Shown in pieces: positions 31,001 to 46,000 of a stretch of 64,000 bases of DNA. Positions within the stretch are counted from its first letter, which is position 1, and every line of letters begins with the position of its first letter. Origin of the DNA: Oopsacas minuta (Eukaryota > Porifera > Hexactinellida > Lyssacinosida > Leucopsacidae); contig JAKMXF010000333.1 of the NCBI GenBank assembly GCA_024704765.1, positions 186,001 through 250,000 of the forward strand. Direction: 5' to 3'. The position numbers and the translations under genes were made by a program. A model generated the notes under the pieces. The model did not search any database. It had not been told where the DNA came from and saw nothing but the letters and a program-made list of their open reading frames with translations.

Positions 31001-34000
31001 GATTGCCGCTAGAAACCTCAGTAATCCTATGCCTAACACATTTTTTGGAGAGGATACCAGCCCTCCTATTGTTACCACATTCTCACTATTTGATCTTGAC
31101 TCAGGACTCATACTACTTCGCTTCAACGAATCTGTGAGGACTAATTCATTCAATCACGTTGGTATTATACTTGATTCACAAAGTGGGGTTACTTACACTC
31201 TGACAGGTGGTAGTGTTTTGGATCCTAATGGAGAAACAATCACGATACGACTCACGGAAATAGATCTCAATAATGTTAAGGCATATGTTCAACTCTGTAC
31301 GGCAAGACCTTTATGTCTCTTGTCTCTACCTTACAACTTCATAACTGATATGGCAGGTAATCCTATTATCCCCGCTGTGCTGCTCCCTGATGTATTTACC
31401 TCTGATATCTCTCAACCTGTACTTATTAGTTTTTCATTGAATATGGATACTGAAATTCTGATTTTAACATTTGATGAGCCTATTACACCTCTCAACAGAG
31501 ATCCTTCTAAGCTTACGATACAGAGTACCTCCATAATTTCCAACAGTACTGTTTCTGTACAGCTCACAACAGTTGATGTTTTATCTGGAATTGAGGCTAG
31601 TCAGGTATTAGAATTAGGGTTGTCGTCTACAGATGTCAGTGCTATTAAGTCTCAGCAAAACCTTGCAACTAGTAGTAATAATACTTTCCTTACTCTTAGA
31701 GAAGCATTAATTTATGATGCAAATATTGACCCTAATCCGAATCGAAATCTTACGATTGGATTACAAGTTCAAGCGTTTACTCCAGATCTCACTTCTCCAG
31801 AATTGTTGTTCTTTTCTAGTTTCGACCTAGATAGTGGAGAAATTGTATTGAGTTTCAATGAACCAGTTGATTTGAAAACTTTAGCATTTTCATCTTTTAC
31901 CTTACATTCCGATATGCTTGGGAGCAGTTCATACTCAATAAATTCTGGAACCACTGATTATGTGTCTCTGGATCATCACGAAATTCAAATAACACTTTCT
32001 CTTACAGATCTTGAGAGTGTCAAGCTATTTTCCGCCTTAGCTACTTCAATCGACACAACATTCATTTCTGCCACAAGTGCTGCCATTACAGATACCCAGC
32101 TCAATCCGCTTGCTCCCATTCCTGCCTCTTCTCCTCTTCAAACAAATTTGTATTCCGGAGATACAACTGAGCCGGCCATCACTGCATTTTCTCTAGATAT
32201 GGATGCTGGCATATTCAATGTCACATTCAATGACGTTGTTGATGTGGCATCTCCATTTGATCCAATCCAAATCACTTTTCTGAATAACAGTACTCTATCC
32301 TCTTCTACTGAATTCTATCAGCTGTCTGGTGGAGTACCTATTACTGGAAACGGGATTTTGGTCTCTCTGAGCCTTTTAAAAGATGATCTAAACGCAATTA
32401 AAATTTTGCTGAATCTTGCCATTTCAAACTCTACTACATATATCACAGTGACCTCTGAACTTGTTAAAGATGTTTCTAATATACCAGTTAGAGCGATAGT
32501 ATCAACTGATGCTCTATTAGTAACGCTATTCATTCCAGATGTAACTCCTCCAGTTCTCAGAGAATTCTCACTTAACATTACTTCTGAAAAACTTACATTC
32601 TTATTTGATGAGGCTGTTGATATTTCAAGTTTCATTATTACTAATATACTTCTCCAAAATCGAAATCAGAATCCAACTGAAAGCTTGTATATTACTGGGG
32701 GTACTCTCTTCCCTTCTGATAGAGCTGACCGATTTGAATTGCAACTAACACAACAAGATCTTAATAATTTAAAATTAATGGAACAAATCGGTACTAGTGT
32801 AGGCAATACATTCCTTTCCCTTTCTGCTAACTCTATATACGATTTGAATAACAACCCTCTTCCTGAAATTCCATTTAACAACTCTTTAATTTCATCTGAT
32901 CATTTTGAAGATCTTGTTTCTCCAATCATTGTCAACTTTACACTTGATCTAAACACTGGTTACCTTAATGTTACGTTTTCAGAATTTGTCAAGCCGCTTA
33001 CTCTGAATATTTCTAAGTTATCAATACAGAGCAATGCCATTCGTAACTCACAAACATCTTATCATTCTTTTGCATCATACAGTTCTGTTATATCAACTAC
33101 GAATTTTATTGTTACTGCAATACTGAGTAACGATGATGTGATTGCGCTCAAAGATGATACCTCACTCGTCACTTCTCAGGACACAACATTTCTTGTAGCT
33201 GATTATGGTGCGATATTTGATTTTAATAACGTTCCTTCTAGAGCTATTCTTTCGAATAATGCCCTTCTAGCAATGAATGTTGTATTGGATGTTATTGGCC
33301 CTGAATTGATTAGTTTTTCACTGGACCTTTCTAATAATTCTCTTATTTTAACTTTCTCTGAAACTGTTAATGCAAGTAGCCTTATCATCTCACAGATCCA
33401 ACTACTCACGAATTCATTATCTAACCACACGCTCAGTTCCCAATCCATAACTAATGATTTACATGAAACTGTTGTGACCATCTATTTAAGCATATCTGAT
33501 ACCAACGCAGTAAACCACTTGGATAATATAGCAAATATTGTTCGTATCTCCCTTGAATATTCTAGTGTGTTAGATCTTTATGACAATCCATCCTTTCAAA
33601 TAGATGCAAACGATAGCTTCATTGGTATTATTATACCTGATACCTCCCAGCCATACGTCTTAGCTTTTGACTTAGATATGAACAACGGTTTGCTTACTAT
33701 AGAGCTAAATGAGCCAGTTTCTGCTTCATCAGTAGATATATCTTATATCACTATAGTTAATAATGTTACTGGTAATACAAGTGTTCGCCTAACTGAAGCA
33801 ATTGTTCTTCAAGTGGATAGTCACTTAATTTACATAAACATCAGCAATGGCGACCTGAATGCATTGAAACTCATAGAGTCATTAGCTACTAGCATGGATA
33901 ATACATTCCTCTCAATCTCAAGCTTGTCATTAACAGACATATTCCAGCAGATGGTAATCAGCATTCCAGTCGATAAAGCTATACAAGTACGTAACTTTAC

Positions 34001-37000
34001 GATGGACGATTCAGGACCTATATTTCTATCTTTCTCCTTCTCCTCCCCAGCTGGATTAGTGGGCTTGACCATATCTTTACAGTTTTCCGAGATTGTTAGG
34101 GTTTCTACTTTACAGCTTGATAGTATCACGATTCAACAAAGTCAACGTAGGTCTGATTCTAACATATACATCCAGCTGAGCACGAATGGATCAGTACCCG
34201 TCCTCAACTCAGACCTTATAGTTTTCACTATATCATCTTCAGACTATGAACTTATTCAAGAGTTGCATCCTTTTGCTTCTACGTCTAATCTCACTTACCT
34301 CTCACTAACTTCACTTGCAGTTGAAGATATGAATAACAATTTTGTTGCCTCTATTCCAGATACTAATGGATTACAAATATCTGACCACTCAGCTGATCTC
34401 ACCAAACCAACTCTTCTTGAATACAGTCTCGATTTAGATGCAGGTATTATACAGCTTACAATCTCTGAACGAATCCTCTTAGCCAATGTCAATCCTACCC
34501 TTATAACACTTCAATCCAATCGTTCCTCGAATACTACTCACTATTCTCTAACTGGTGGTGATGTACAATTCGAAAATGAAAATAATATCCTTACTATCAG
34601 CTTGACGCTTGACGACCTCAACAATATCAAAAAGATATTAACTCTAGCTACGCAGCTGAATGATACATATTTATTTATTCCTCCCGAATTCCTTATTGAT
34701 CTAAAGAACAATGTTATCAACATTATATCGTCTAATGATGCATTACAGGCAAGAAGTGTTATTCCAGATACCACTAGACCCAATCTTATACGTTTTGATA
34801 TCCATATTAACCAGAGCGAGGTTGCTCTCTATTTCTCCGAAACAGTTTCTGTCTCATCACTTGACATTACTCAGGCTACTATTCAAAATGCAGTTAGTTC
34901 TCATACGCAATCTACTACCCTTACTTCAGTCTCTATTCTCTCTACTGATGGGCCTATTGTTAAATTGTTAATTAGTCAGGGAGATCTTAATAATATCAAG
35001 GCACAGTCAAATTTAGCTACTAACCTGGAAAATAGTTATATTAGCATTACAGATGACTTTATTGCTGATGTTAGTGAGAATCTAGTCATTGCCATCAAGC
35101 CCCGTGCTGCCCTTAGAGCTACTACTTTTAACAACGATACATTAGAGCCAGCACTATTAACTTTTGACTTTGATTTTGATAATGGTCTATTGACACTTCA
35201 TTTTGACGAGAGTGTGAATGTTGCGATTTTTAATATCAATGATATGACACTACAATCATCTGCAGTTAATGCCACTGGATCTTATTCATTATCTCTCTTT
35301 AGTGAAGTTATCTCGCCTGTAGCTCCAGATGTAATCATACAAGTTAATAATTCAGATTTAAATCAATTAAAACTTGATAGTATCTGTATTTCTAGCTCAA
35401 GGTGTTATATATCCTTCCCTTCTTCTCTTGTTCGTGATATGATTGGATTACCGGTACGTGAAGTACCAACTGATCAAGCTGTTTTGGTAAATATCTACGT
35501 CAGAGATACCACAGGACCAACCCTCATATCCTTCTCTAGTATTGACCTTGAAAGTGGTCTCCTTTCATTATTTTTCACTGAGATTGTGAATGCATCTACT
35601 CTTAACGTCAGTGACATAATATTGCAGAGTTTTTTTGAATTTCCTTTGGAATCTCTCAGATTAACAGGTGGTATCATTTCCACTACAAATAGTGAAATGA
35701 TTTACATTACTCTATCAGAAACAGATTTATCTTTTCTTAAACGAGATACCTACTTATGTGCTCGCAAGAGCACATGTTACATCACTATTGGCTCTAGAAC
35801 TGTAATAGATTTACTCGACAATTTTAACTTAGCAGTATTTGGCCCTCCTGGAAGGCTCGTTGATACTTTTATTCCAGATACAACTCTAGTTACACTTAAT
35901 GCCTTTAATCTAGATATGAATACAGGTAGGCTTACACTCCTTTTCAGTGAATCTATCAACACAGATACTCTTAACCTCACTTCAATTAGTATACAAAAAG
36001 CAGAAATCATTTTTAACAATACAGATAGGTATTTTCTCACTGGAGGTGATATTCTTAGTTATCATACATCTATTGTCGAGATTACCATTTCTGATCAAGA
36101 TTTAATAAACTTAAAATACAGAAACTTTGCGTACAGCTCGAATACAACATTCTTATCAGCACTCACTACTACTGCTCAAGATTTGGCAGTTGTTGCGCAG
36201 TACTTAACACCTGTTTCCGGATTATCTGTTACTAATTTCATTTCTGATAGTTCCCCACCTTTGCTCTTGCGATCTACATTGGATTTAATTCTAAATATTC
36301 TAACTCTCTATTTTGACGAACCAATAAATCATAGTAACTTTAATATTTCTAAAGTATTCCTCCATTCCCAATCCTCTTCTGGTTTTTCTATTAACATTTT
36401 TGGACTTAGAACGACATTTTCTTCACAAAATACCCTATTGACAATCTCTTTATCTAATCAAGATCTTGTTACTATTAAATTCAACAATTTTATCGGAAAT
36501 TCTATTGATGACACTTTTATCTCACTCAGAAATGATACTGTATACGACTTCCTCGATATTCCTAATATTGAAGCTGTCAGACTGCCTGTATCTGTGATAC
36601 GAGATACATTAGGTGTTTCTTTTGTGAGTTTTACCATTGACATTTATCAAGGAATATTGAACTTAACTTTTAACGATGTAGTGCGGTCATCAAGTCTAAG
36701 AGCCTCCGGGCTTACGCTTCAAAATGCTCCTCAAGCTACAATTTCTAAAACATTATCCGACTCTACCACTTCAGGTCCAAATGGCCAATTTATCGCCATA
36801 CTGTTGTCAGACAGTGATCTGTTCAATCTACTGCTCTTAGAAGGCATCGGTACAAGCTCTAATGATTCTTATCTTCGAATAGATACTGGTGCTTTATCAG
36901 ATCACTCTAATCAATCAGTATTATCCATACCGGATGGAAGTGCTGTCCAGGCAAGCCTCTTTGTAGAAGGGATTGCCGATACACTTTTAACTGAATTTAG

Positions 37001-40000
37001 GATCGATTTGAATAGTGCTAGCCTTATCTTAACCTTTTCGCGATTTGTTAATGCCTCTTCCTTCAATGCTTCATTTTTCTTCTTACAGTCAGCTCGAAAC
37101 ATTACTTCTTCTACGAACATACAAACAATTTCTCTATACGGCACTTCTATCATATCTGATATTTCAGATTTAATTGTATCTCTGAGAATAAACGATGATT
37201 TATTGAACTCAATTAAAATCCTGCGAAACTTATCCACCTCTGTTAACAACACCTTCCTCTCTCTCCTACCCGGCGGTATTCGTGATACAACAGATAACTC
37301 AGTTATAGCCATCAGTTCTGAGTCAGCTCTTGGAGTTTCCGAATTTACTACTGACACAGAACGACCTGAACTTTTATCCTACCAATTAGATGTAAATCAA
37401 GGTATTATAGTTTTTTCTTTTACTGAAGCTGTTGACGTCTCTACACTCACTCTTTCTGCCATCAACCTACAGAGCGCATTTCATTACCTCATTGCTGTAG
37501 AGAGTTTCAATCTTACTGATGGATTCAATGCAACCTCTGCATCCTTCGGTACTGAAGTAACTGGATATTTGGTACAAAGTGATATTGATCAACTCAAAGC
37601 TTTCAACCTTTTATCTATCAGAATAGCAAATACTTTTCTTAGCTCTCTACCTGGAACTTCTATTATCTCCGATTTATTTGGTAACATTGTCTTTCCTATA
37701 TCGAACACTAATGCTCTGCAAGTAACCGGTCTCATTATTGACATGGTTTTACCATCTCTTGGGTCCTTCGATTTAGATTTAGACTCTAATATTTTATCTT
37801 TGTCGTTCTCAGAAGGCGTATTGATATCAAGCTTCAACGTATCATCAATCGTTTTGCTATCCTCCTCTAACACATCTGGGAGCTACCTCCGACTCCAATC
37901 CTCTTATCTTATTTCCACACAGGATGGATTTGTTCTTAATATATCTCTAAGTCCACCTGACCTTTATATCCTTCAGCTAGATGTACAATTGGCGACTGAT
38001 GAAAATAATACTTTTATCAGTATTGATCGTTATCTTGTTAAAGACTTTGCTCTCAACGAAATTGTACCCATCTCAGGCAATGACCCGTTACCAGTAAGCA
38101 GTTATATACCTGACCAGTCGCCACCCTTACTTACGAATTTTACATTGGCTCTATCGAATAACTTACTGATCCTTACGTTTAACGAGGCAATTAATGCATC
38201 AGCTGTCTATCCCAATAACATTGTCCTTCAATCTACCGCCTCATACACTACCCTTTCAGAATCTGTATCGTTAACTAATCGTAGTATTTTATTGAATACC
38301 AGTAGCAATGTAGTTGTGGTGTTTATTGATCCTAATGACTTTGAAGGTATTCAGATCAATCCTAATCTGGCCACCACTCCTTTTAATACTTTTATTAATT
38401 TGTCAATTAATGCAGTATCAGACATCGCTGGGAATCCCAATGTAGCATTACATGAAGCTATTCAAGCTACTCAACTCATCCAGGACACAGCCAAGCCCCT
38501 TTTGTTGCGCTATTCTTTAGACAAACGCTCTAATACTCTTACACTATACTTCAGTGAGGCTGTCAATTCTTCTTCTCTTATTATCGAGCATGTTTATATT
38601 ACAAACATTTTGTTAAGCCAAGTATTTAACTTGACTTCATCAAGCAAGTTGCTCTCTGATTCCGGATTACAATTTATCATCCAGCTGTTACCTAATGATA
38701 CTTTCCTTCTCCAAGATATTTCTAATTTTGCTATTCAGGCTAACGAAACGATTGTGGATCTGAGAGACGGTGGTGTATCCGATTTTGGAAATAATGCTAT
38801 ACTATCTAATCCTATAATTCAACCTACTAGTACAATATTTCTTGATAACATCGGACCCAATTTGACTTGTTTCTCCTTAAATATGGATTCGAGGATGCTA
38901 GTTTTAACATTTACTGAATCTGTTGACTTGAGTTCTGTATTTATACAGGCTATTACTCTACAGAATGCTGCCTTTGATGCAATGTCGATAGTCTCATTGA
39001 CACAAGCTTTGAACATAACTAGGCTACAATTCATATATATTTCTATATTATTATCTTCAAGTGATATCAACAATTTCAATAAAGATGAACTTCTAACGAC
39101 TGACATCAATTCTACCTTTATCAGTTTTTCTAGTTTTCTTTTGACTGATACTAGTGAAAATTCTGTATTTTCAATTGACACAGACTCTGCATTTCAAGCT
39201 TGTAGCTTTACCTCAGATACCACTTCACCGAAACTTCTCGTTGTTAATTTGGATCTCAACAACACAGCTGTAATTCTTGTATTTGATGAAGTTATCGATG
39301 GCAACTCATTGAATATTTCTTCACTCATTTTCTTCAACTCTTCAAATAGTACTGATTCTTTTAGCTTCAATCAAACAGTTTCTGTTACTCCTAATGATGA
39401 TCGTATTACTATTCAACTACTGGGTGATGAATTTGATGAATTAACAAGTAAGCTATTTTGCCGTCAAAATGGTACTTGTTTTTCATTTTGGTATTCCAAC
39501 CTTATTCGTGATGTATTCGGTAATTATGTCAACTTAAGTACCCCGATATCTGTTCTAATTAATTCCGATTTTTCACGCCCTATTTTTGAAGAATTTATTT
39601 ACTTTGACTTTGTTCTGAACACATTAACTTTTGAATTCACTGAAGCAATCGATCCAACTTCTGTCGATATTACAGCATTTTCACTTCAGGCTCGAGAAAT
39701 TTCAACTCTAACTCCTTTCTCTTCTCATACTCTTACTGGTGGTAGGGTACTTAGTAGCATTAGCTCTATGCTTACTATTGAACTCACTGATTCTGATATT
39801 AACATCATCAAATCCGACTCTGAACTTTGTTTGAGAAATTTCCTCTGCTTTGCTAGATACACAAGTGATTTCCTCACTGACGTTGCAGGTAATCCTGTTG
39901 TTGCTCTTGGAGATAACTTAGCTCTGAGCGCGACTAGCTATGCTCGAACATTTATTGTGGATTCTACTGGAGCGTTGGTTGTCGTATTTGAATTTGATTT

Positions 40001-43000
40001 GGACAATGGTGTGATTACCCTCGTATTTGATGAGCCTATAATTGCTTCCTCCTTCCATTCCGAAGAAATTATTATCCAGAATAACTTCAACTCAACCGTG
40101 CAGTTTTCTTTATCTCCAGCTGGTGTTCTGTTTTCTGATGATACTTCTATTAGATTCTCTTTGGTCGCTTCAGATTTGATATTGATAAAAAACAACTCAC
40201 TACTAGCCACGTCTCTAAACAATACCTTCTTGATCAATACTGATACATTAATTGAGGATACTGACAGGCAATTGGCAGATCTCAGGGAAGACAGAATTAA
40301 TCCCATTCAGGCATCATTATTCAATCCTGATACCACCCGACCTATAATTGTTAGTTTTGTTTCTTTTAATTTGGAAAACGGAGAATTTACTATTGAGTCT
40401 TCGGAGCCACTCTCTCCTAATCATCTGAATTACTCTACTATTACTTTGCAGTCTACTTCTTCTGGCGGGCTACCCGTCAGACTTACTCAGGGAGTTGATC
40501 CATCGAGAGATGTTTTTGATCCGACTCTCCTTTCTCTTAAACTGAATACTAACGATCTCGCGATTATTAAAGCCACACCTGGCCTCGCTGACAGGCCTGA
40601 AAACCTCTACTTTGCTATAGATGCGAAAGCTGTCAGAGACACATCTGGCAATTATAATTTGGCAGTGTCTTCTACTTCAGCTTTGAGGGTGATTAACTTC
40701 CTCGCTGACTTCAATCCACCAACTTTGTTGTGCTTTGGTCTAGATATAGACATAATGACTTTAACGCTTACTTTTGATGACGTTGTCGACATAATGCAAT
40801 ATAATCCTATTGGTATCACTATCCAATTCAATTCGTTGAGTTATATATTTTCTATGGGAACTGTTACTAGAAATGCATTTGTCGTTCAGATAGTCTCTCG
40901 TCATGATATTAGTGGAATTCAGTCTATTCAAGGTCTGGCTGTCAATATTAACACAACTTATCTTGTGATGAGTGATATAGCATTTACTGATCTAGATGGC
41001 AATCCTATTAGTCCTGTTTCTACACCGTTTGCTGCCTGTGAATACAGCGGAGATCTCACCCGCCCCTTTGTTGAGTTATTTACTCTGGATCTCAAGGATG
41101 ATAAACTCATAATCGTTGCTAATGAATTCCTCAATATTTCTACTTTTGAATTTACATCATTTACACTCCAAAACAACTCCACATTAACTAATAGTACTGA
41201 ATTCCTTACTCTAAGTGGTGGTAATATTTCACGAGGAATTAATTCTTTTATACAATTTGATATATCTCTTAATTCAGAAGATTCTAATGCGTTACGCCTT
41301 ATGAACAGTCTAGGAATTTCTATTGCTACAACATTCCTATCGATTTCTAATAACTCAATCTATGATACTTCTGGTTTCGAACTATTACCCATTTCAAACC
41401 AAAATGCCTTACCCGCTAATAATTTTTCGATTGATAGCACAAAACCTACTTTATTAATGTTCAGTTTGGATTTGACCAGGAACATCATATTGTTTTCTTT
41501 TGACGAGCCAGTGGACCCAAATTCTTTTTCTGCTATTCGAATGTATATACAATCTCAGCAGACAATAGGGCTATCTACAGATTCAGTCTCTTTAGTTGGA
41601 CTGCCTCAAGAAATTGAAAATACTTCTTTTACCATTAGCTTTGAATTACCCATATCATCAGGTGAAAGTTTTAGTTTGTCTAGTAGCAATCTTGCTACCA
41701 ATATTCTTGATACATTCCTTGCCATTGGTACTGGAAGTATAAAGGATATATTCAATAATCCATTGAATGAAATTGCAAATACCTCAGCACTTCAAGCTAT
41801 GTCTGTGGTTTTGGATACAATTTCACCTCAACTCTACTCGTTTAGTATTGACTTTGATGCTAACTTACTCAATCTTACATTCTCTGAAAGTGTATTCTCT
41901 TCTATAAATACATCTGCAATTACATTTTATGATTCGCGAAATATTTCTCTAGCACTTGCATATCAATTGACTGTTGGTGCAGTTGATAACATTTTGCAAA
42001 TTTATGGAAACGAATTGTCACTACATCTTACTGATGATGAAATTGTCCAGCTAAATACTGTTAGTTCAGAATTTGGTAAAAATAATCAAACTCTATTCCT
42101 CACTACTATAAGAAGTCTGGCTACGGACGGGGCTGCAAATGGATTAGTTGCTATTGACTTCAACAATTCTCTCTCAACTTCATTATTTATTTCCGATACA
42201 ACTCCTCCTGTTTTAGATGGATTTGACTTTGATCTTAATATTGGTTTGCTTACACTAACCTTCTCTGAGGGGGTGAGAATATCAACTCTTAACATTACTG
42301 CACTTACATTCCTATCTGGCCCATCGAGTCTAAACCAATACAGGTTAATGAATAATGCTACATTTGTCAGTCCGGATAGCGATATCGTTATGATACGTCT
42401 CCATCGATATGATTTGAACTTCATTCAGTTGGAGGGTACAATAGCTTCATCTCCTAATACCACGTATATTTCGTTTAGTTCTGATCTTATTTCTGATACT
42501 TTCCTCAATCCAATTCAATCTGTTTCTCCTACTAATTCTATACTTGTTAATAATTATGTTGGAGATATAACTGGTGCTGAACTACACTCGTTTAGTTTAC
42601 TTCCCAATGGACTCGTCAATGTAACTATAATATTAGATGAACCTGTGAATATTTCTACATTTGACCTTACTACTCTACAATTTTCTAAATCACCTATCCT
42701 GAATTTGACTAATTCTTACACACTGACAAATGCAAGTAGATATTTCTCTCTATCTAATGCTTCCGTTGAGGTTATTGTTGAGATTTCTTTCTACGATATT
42801 CTTCAAATTGCGACTATTTTCGAAAATAATGAACTATTTCTCTCAATTAGTAACGAGACAGTTTATGACCTCCAAGGACATGCTTCTATCCCAACCATAC
42901 CTGCTGTTGGAGTAGATGTTTTGGTTGACTTCATACCACCCTCTCTACTTAGATATACATTGGATCTTAATCTGAAAGCTTTGATCTTGATGTTCTCTGA

Positions 43001-46000
43001 ACCTATAGATATCAATACATTTGACCCAACCTCTCTTACTCTCCATTCTTCAAGAACTACACCAGGTTCAAATTTCACTATCAGTGGTGCAAATGGTGAT
43101 CCATTACTCTTCGATTCCTCTACCGTATTATTTTATTTGTTAGAATCTGATATTATTTCCCTACAATCAGATGTGGAATTAGCTACTAATATCAGTAATA
43201 CTTATCTCACCTTAACTACAGGGCATCTAAGAGATGTCAATAATAACTTTGCTCTACCCATCTCATTTCCTAACCCATTACCTGCTTCTAATTTCACTAT
43301 CGACATGACTATCCCGCGGTTAATTGGATTTGATCTGGACTTAAATGTAAATCAGCCATTAACATTGACATTTTCTGAAGTAGTGAACCCTTCCACTCTA
43401 GATATAACTAGGTTTACTATTCAGAATCAGCAACTAGATGTACCAAGCCGTTTATACTCTTTCTTGCAATCCGCTCTTGTTCGTTCTCCGCCGGGGCTTG
43501 TGATAGAAGCTATTATTGATGAACAAGACAGAACTGCTTTGAAGATACTCGATATGATTGCCACCTCACGAGTTAATACATTTATATCCGTTCAACAGGG
43601 TGGTATCTTGGATATAGATGGAACTTCACTCTCTGCTATTTCTCGGTCTGACGCTATTCAAGCCAATTCTATAACCAATGATTTTGATCCGCCTATTTTA
43701 ACTTCCTTCAGTTTAGATCTCACTGGCGATATAATTGCATTTTCCTTTAACGAACTAATCACCACAGATTCATTTTTGGTTGCACCTTTCCAACTTCAGA
43801 ATCGCATGACCAATGCCTCAATCGTGTATAACCTAACTTCTTCCACGATTCGTACTACAACTCAACAAGAGACTGATCTTCTTGAAATTAATTTAAGTGT
43901 TGAAGATTCTAATAGAATTAAGTTAATTGGCTTATGTTCTTCTAGGATGACATGTTATCTCTCCTTTGCAGCTCGCGGCATTCGAGATGTGTCTGGTAAT
44001 TATCTACAGAACAGGACAATAGGACTGCAAGCACTGTCAGTCATTTCTGACTTCCAGGCGCCCAAACTTATTGAATTCGTGAGCTTTGATCTCTCTTTAG
44101 GGATGTTGAACGTCAGTTTCAATGAACCTGTTTCTAGATATTCATTCTCAGCACTAGGAGTTAAACTCCAGAGCTTATTTGTTCTGAACTCTCTTTCTAA
44201 TTATTCTCTTACTTTTGCTACAGTTCTCCACTCTATTTCCAATGATCTTCAAGATGTACAGATCTTGCTCTCTGAGACTGATCGTATCGCTATTGCCCGT
44301 GATGCACATATATGCACATATAGAGGGAATTGTTACATTACTCTTTTACCTTCTACAATCACTGATATCGCTAACAACTCGGTGGAAGCTACCCTTTTTC
44401 AATTTCCAGGATTGATTGTATCTCAGTTTATTGCAGACAGTGAATCACCTTTTCTTATTAGTTATATGTTAGACATCGATTCATCTACTCTTACTTTATT
44501 CCTTTCAGAACCAATCGATATTTTCAGTGTTGATCCCACTTCGATCACTCTTCATTCTAGTACATCTGATTCAGCGCCATTTTACCAACTAACAGGTGGA
44601 GATTCATCTCGGTCTTCTGGTAGACAGATTGTAATTGTTATTTCTGAATCTGATTTGAATGCGATTAAAACTATATCACAACTTGCGTTTGATAAAAACT
44701 CAACTTATTTGTCCTTCCTCTCTGATCTGACAACTGATCTAGCTATCCCTAATATGAATCCAGTTATACCAATTATACCACATAATGCAACAACTCCTAT
44801 TATCTATCTCCCTGATAGTACTTCTCCCATTCTATTAAGCTATACTCTGGACCTTTCTCTTAATCAAATTACGCTACAGTTCAATGAACCTGTAAATTCT
44901 TCTCACTTTGATGCAACTCGAATCACTCTCAGTACAGATACTTCATCCTTTTTTCTCACCTCCTCCTCAATTAGCGACCCATATCCACCAGATAACACAA
45001 TTATTACATTCAGCCTACAGCCAGATGCAATACATTATATCAAACTTACATCATCTCTTAGCATAGCTAGACGTGACCTTAATTTAACTTCAGTTTCTGG
45101 ACTCTTAACTGATTTGGCTGGAAATTTGTATTCTATACTCGCCACTGACTTGCAAGTATCAAACATTGTATCTGACATATCAAGAGTTAGCATTTTGTCC
45201 TGGTCTATTGACCTAACTAGCCAAATAATAAATATTACTTTTAACGATGCCATCGATGTCAATACATTCTACGCACCTGGTATTATCCTTCAAAGTTCCA
45301 ATAAACGATCGGTTGGCGTATTCATAAGCCTGACGGAGGATAGTCAAGCTCTCGATCTTGATATTCTGACTCTGATAGTATCACTTGGAGACGATGTAGC
45401 TCGCATCAGGGACGTGGAAGGACTCATATCTGAAATAGGTGTATTGTATTTAACAGCTGACACAGCTACTGTAAGGGATGTTTATGGAAATAATAATTTA
45501 GGCATTGGAGATAGGTTTGCTCTCCTGGCTAGTCTTGTTAAACTCAACACAAACTCACCTGACTTATTGGAGTTTTCTTTGGATATACAGAATGGTGTGC
45601 TGAATCTTACATTCTCTGATTTTATTGCTGTTGATAGTTTCGATCTATCTGAATTTGTTTTACAATCAAATTCAACTGCTGTTCCAGGACAAATTTATCG
45701 TATTAGAAATGCATTATTGAATCGTGTCCGCCTAGTTGTCATCGCAACATTCTCTGAAAACGATCTTAACCGTCTTAAGTCCGTATTAAATCTAGCCAAG
45801 TCACTCAATTCAACTTATATTTCTCTCTCTACAATTGCTGCTAGAGATATATCAGGCAATTATATTAATGCAATTTTGGATGGTATGGCACTCCAAGCTT
45901 CTAGTTTCTTCCCTGATACTATCTCTCCTGAATTCCTTGGTTTTGATTTGGATCTTGATCGCGGTGTTGTGACCCTTAGCTTTTCAGAAATTATTGATAT

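Larger units (their letters stand above)
26577..35135 (+). repeat. Super-repeat copy 4 (23 units, 8559 nt)
   Basis: Anchors, phases 1-23: 26613, 26982, 27357, 27726, 28089, 28467, 28836, 29202, 29562, 29925, 30345, 30714, 31092, 31440, 31824, 32196, 32574, 32946, 33324, 33675, 34041, 34431, 34803. Phase 10 (anchor 29925) is 420 nt long because of a Val/Cys/Tyr insert at 30075-30122. Phase 5 keeps one of the clearest I-A-I-T-D-G-N tails. Confidence 0.9.
35136..43679 (+). repeat. Super-repeat copy 5 (23 units, 8544 nt)
   Basis: Anchors, phases 1-23: 35172, 35544, 35913, 36282, 36639, 37005, 37389, 37776, 38148, 38520, 38880, 39252, 39606, 39996, 40377, 40743, 41088, 41469, 41850, 42231, 42600, 42963, 43338. 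All four cysteine units are intact. The phase-5 tail has drifted to L-S-I-P-D-G-S. The phase-21 hairpin is extended by only one residue, the mildest of the seven visible copies. Confidence 0.9.

Noticed and set aside
34711-34971. Plus-strand open stretches in frame +1 (also 11491-11673, 25426-25629, 42730-42915, 44215-44415, 58936-59151)
   Set aside because: They overlap intact repeat units in frame +3, show no domain motif and are Leu/Ser-rich as expected for an out-of-frame reading.
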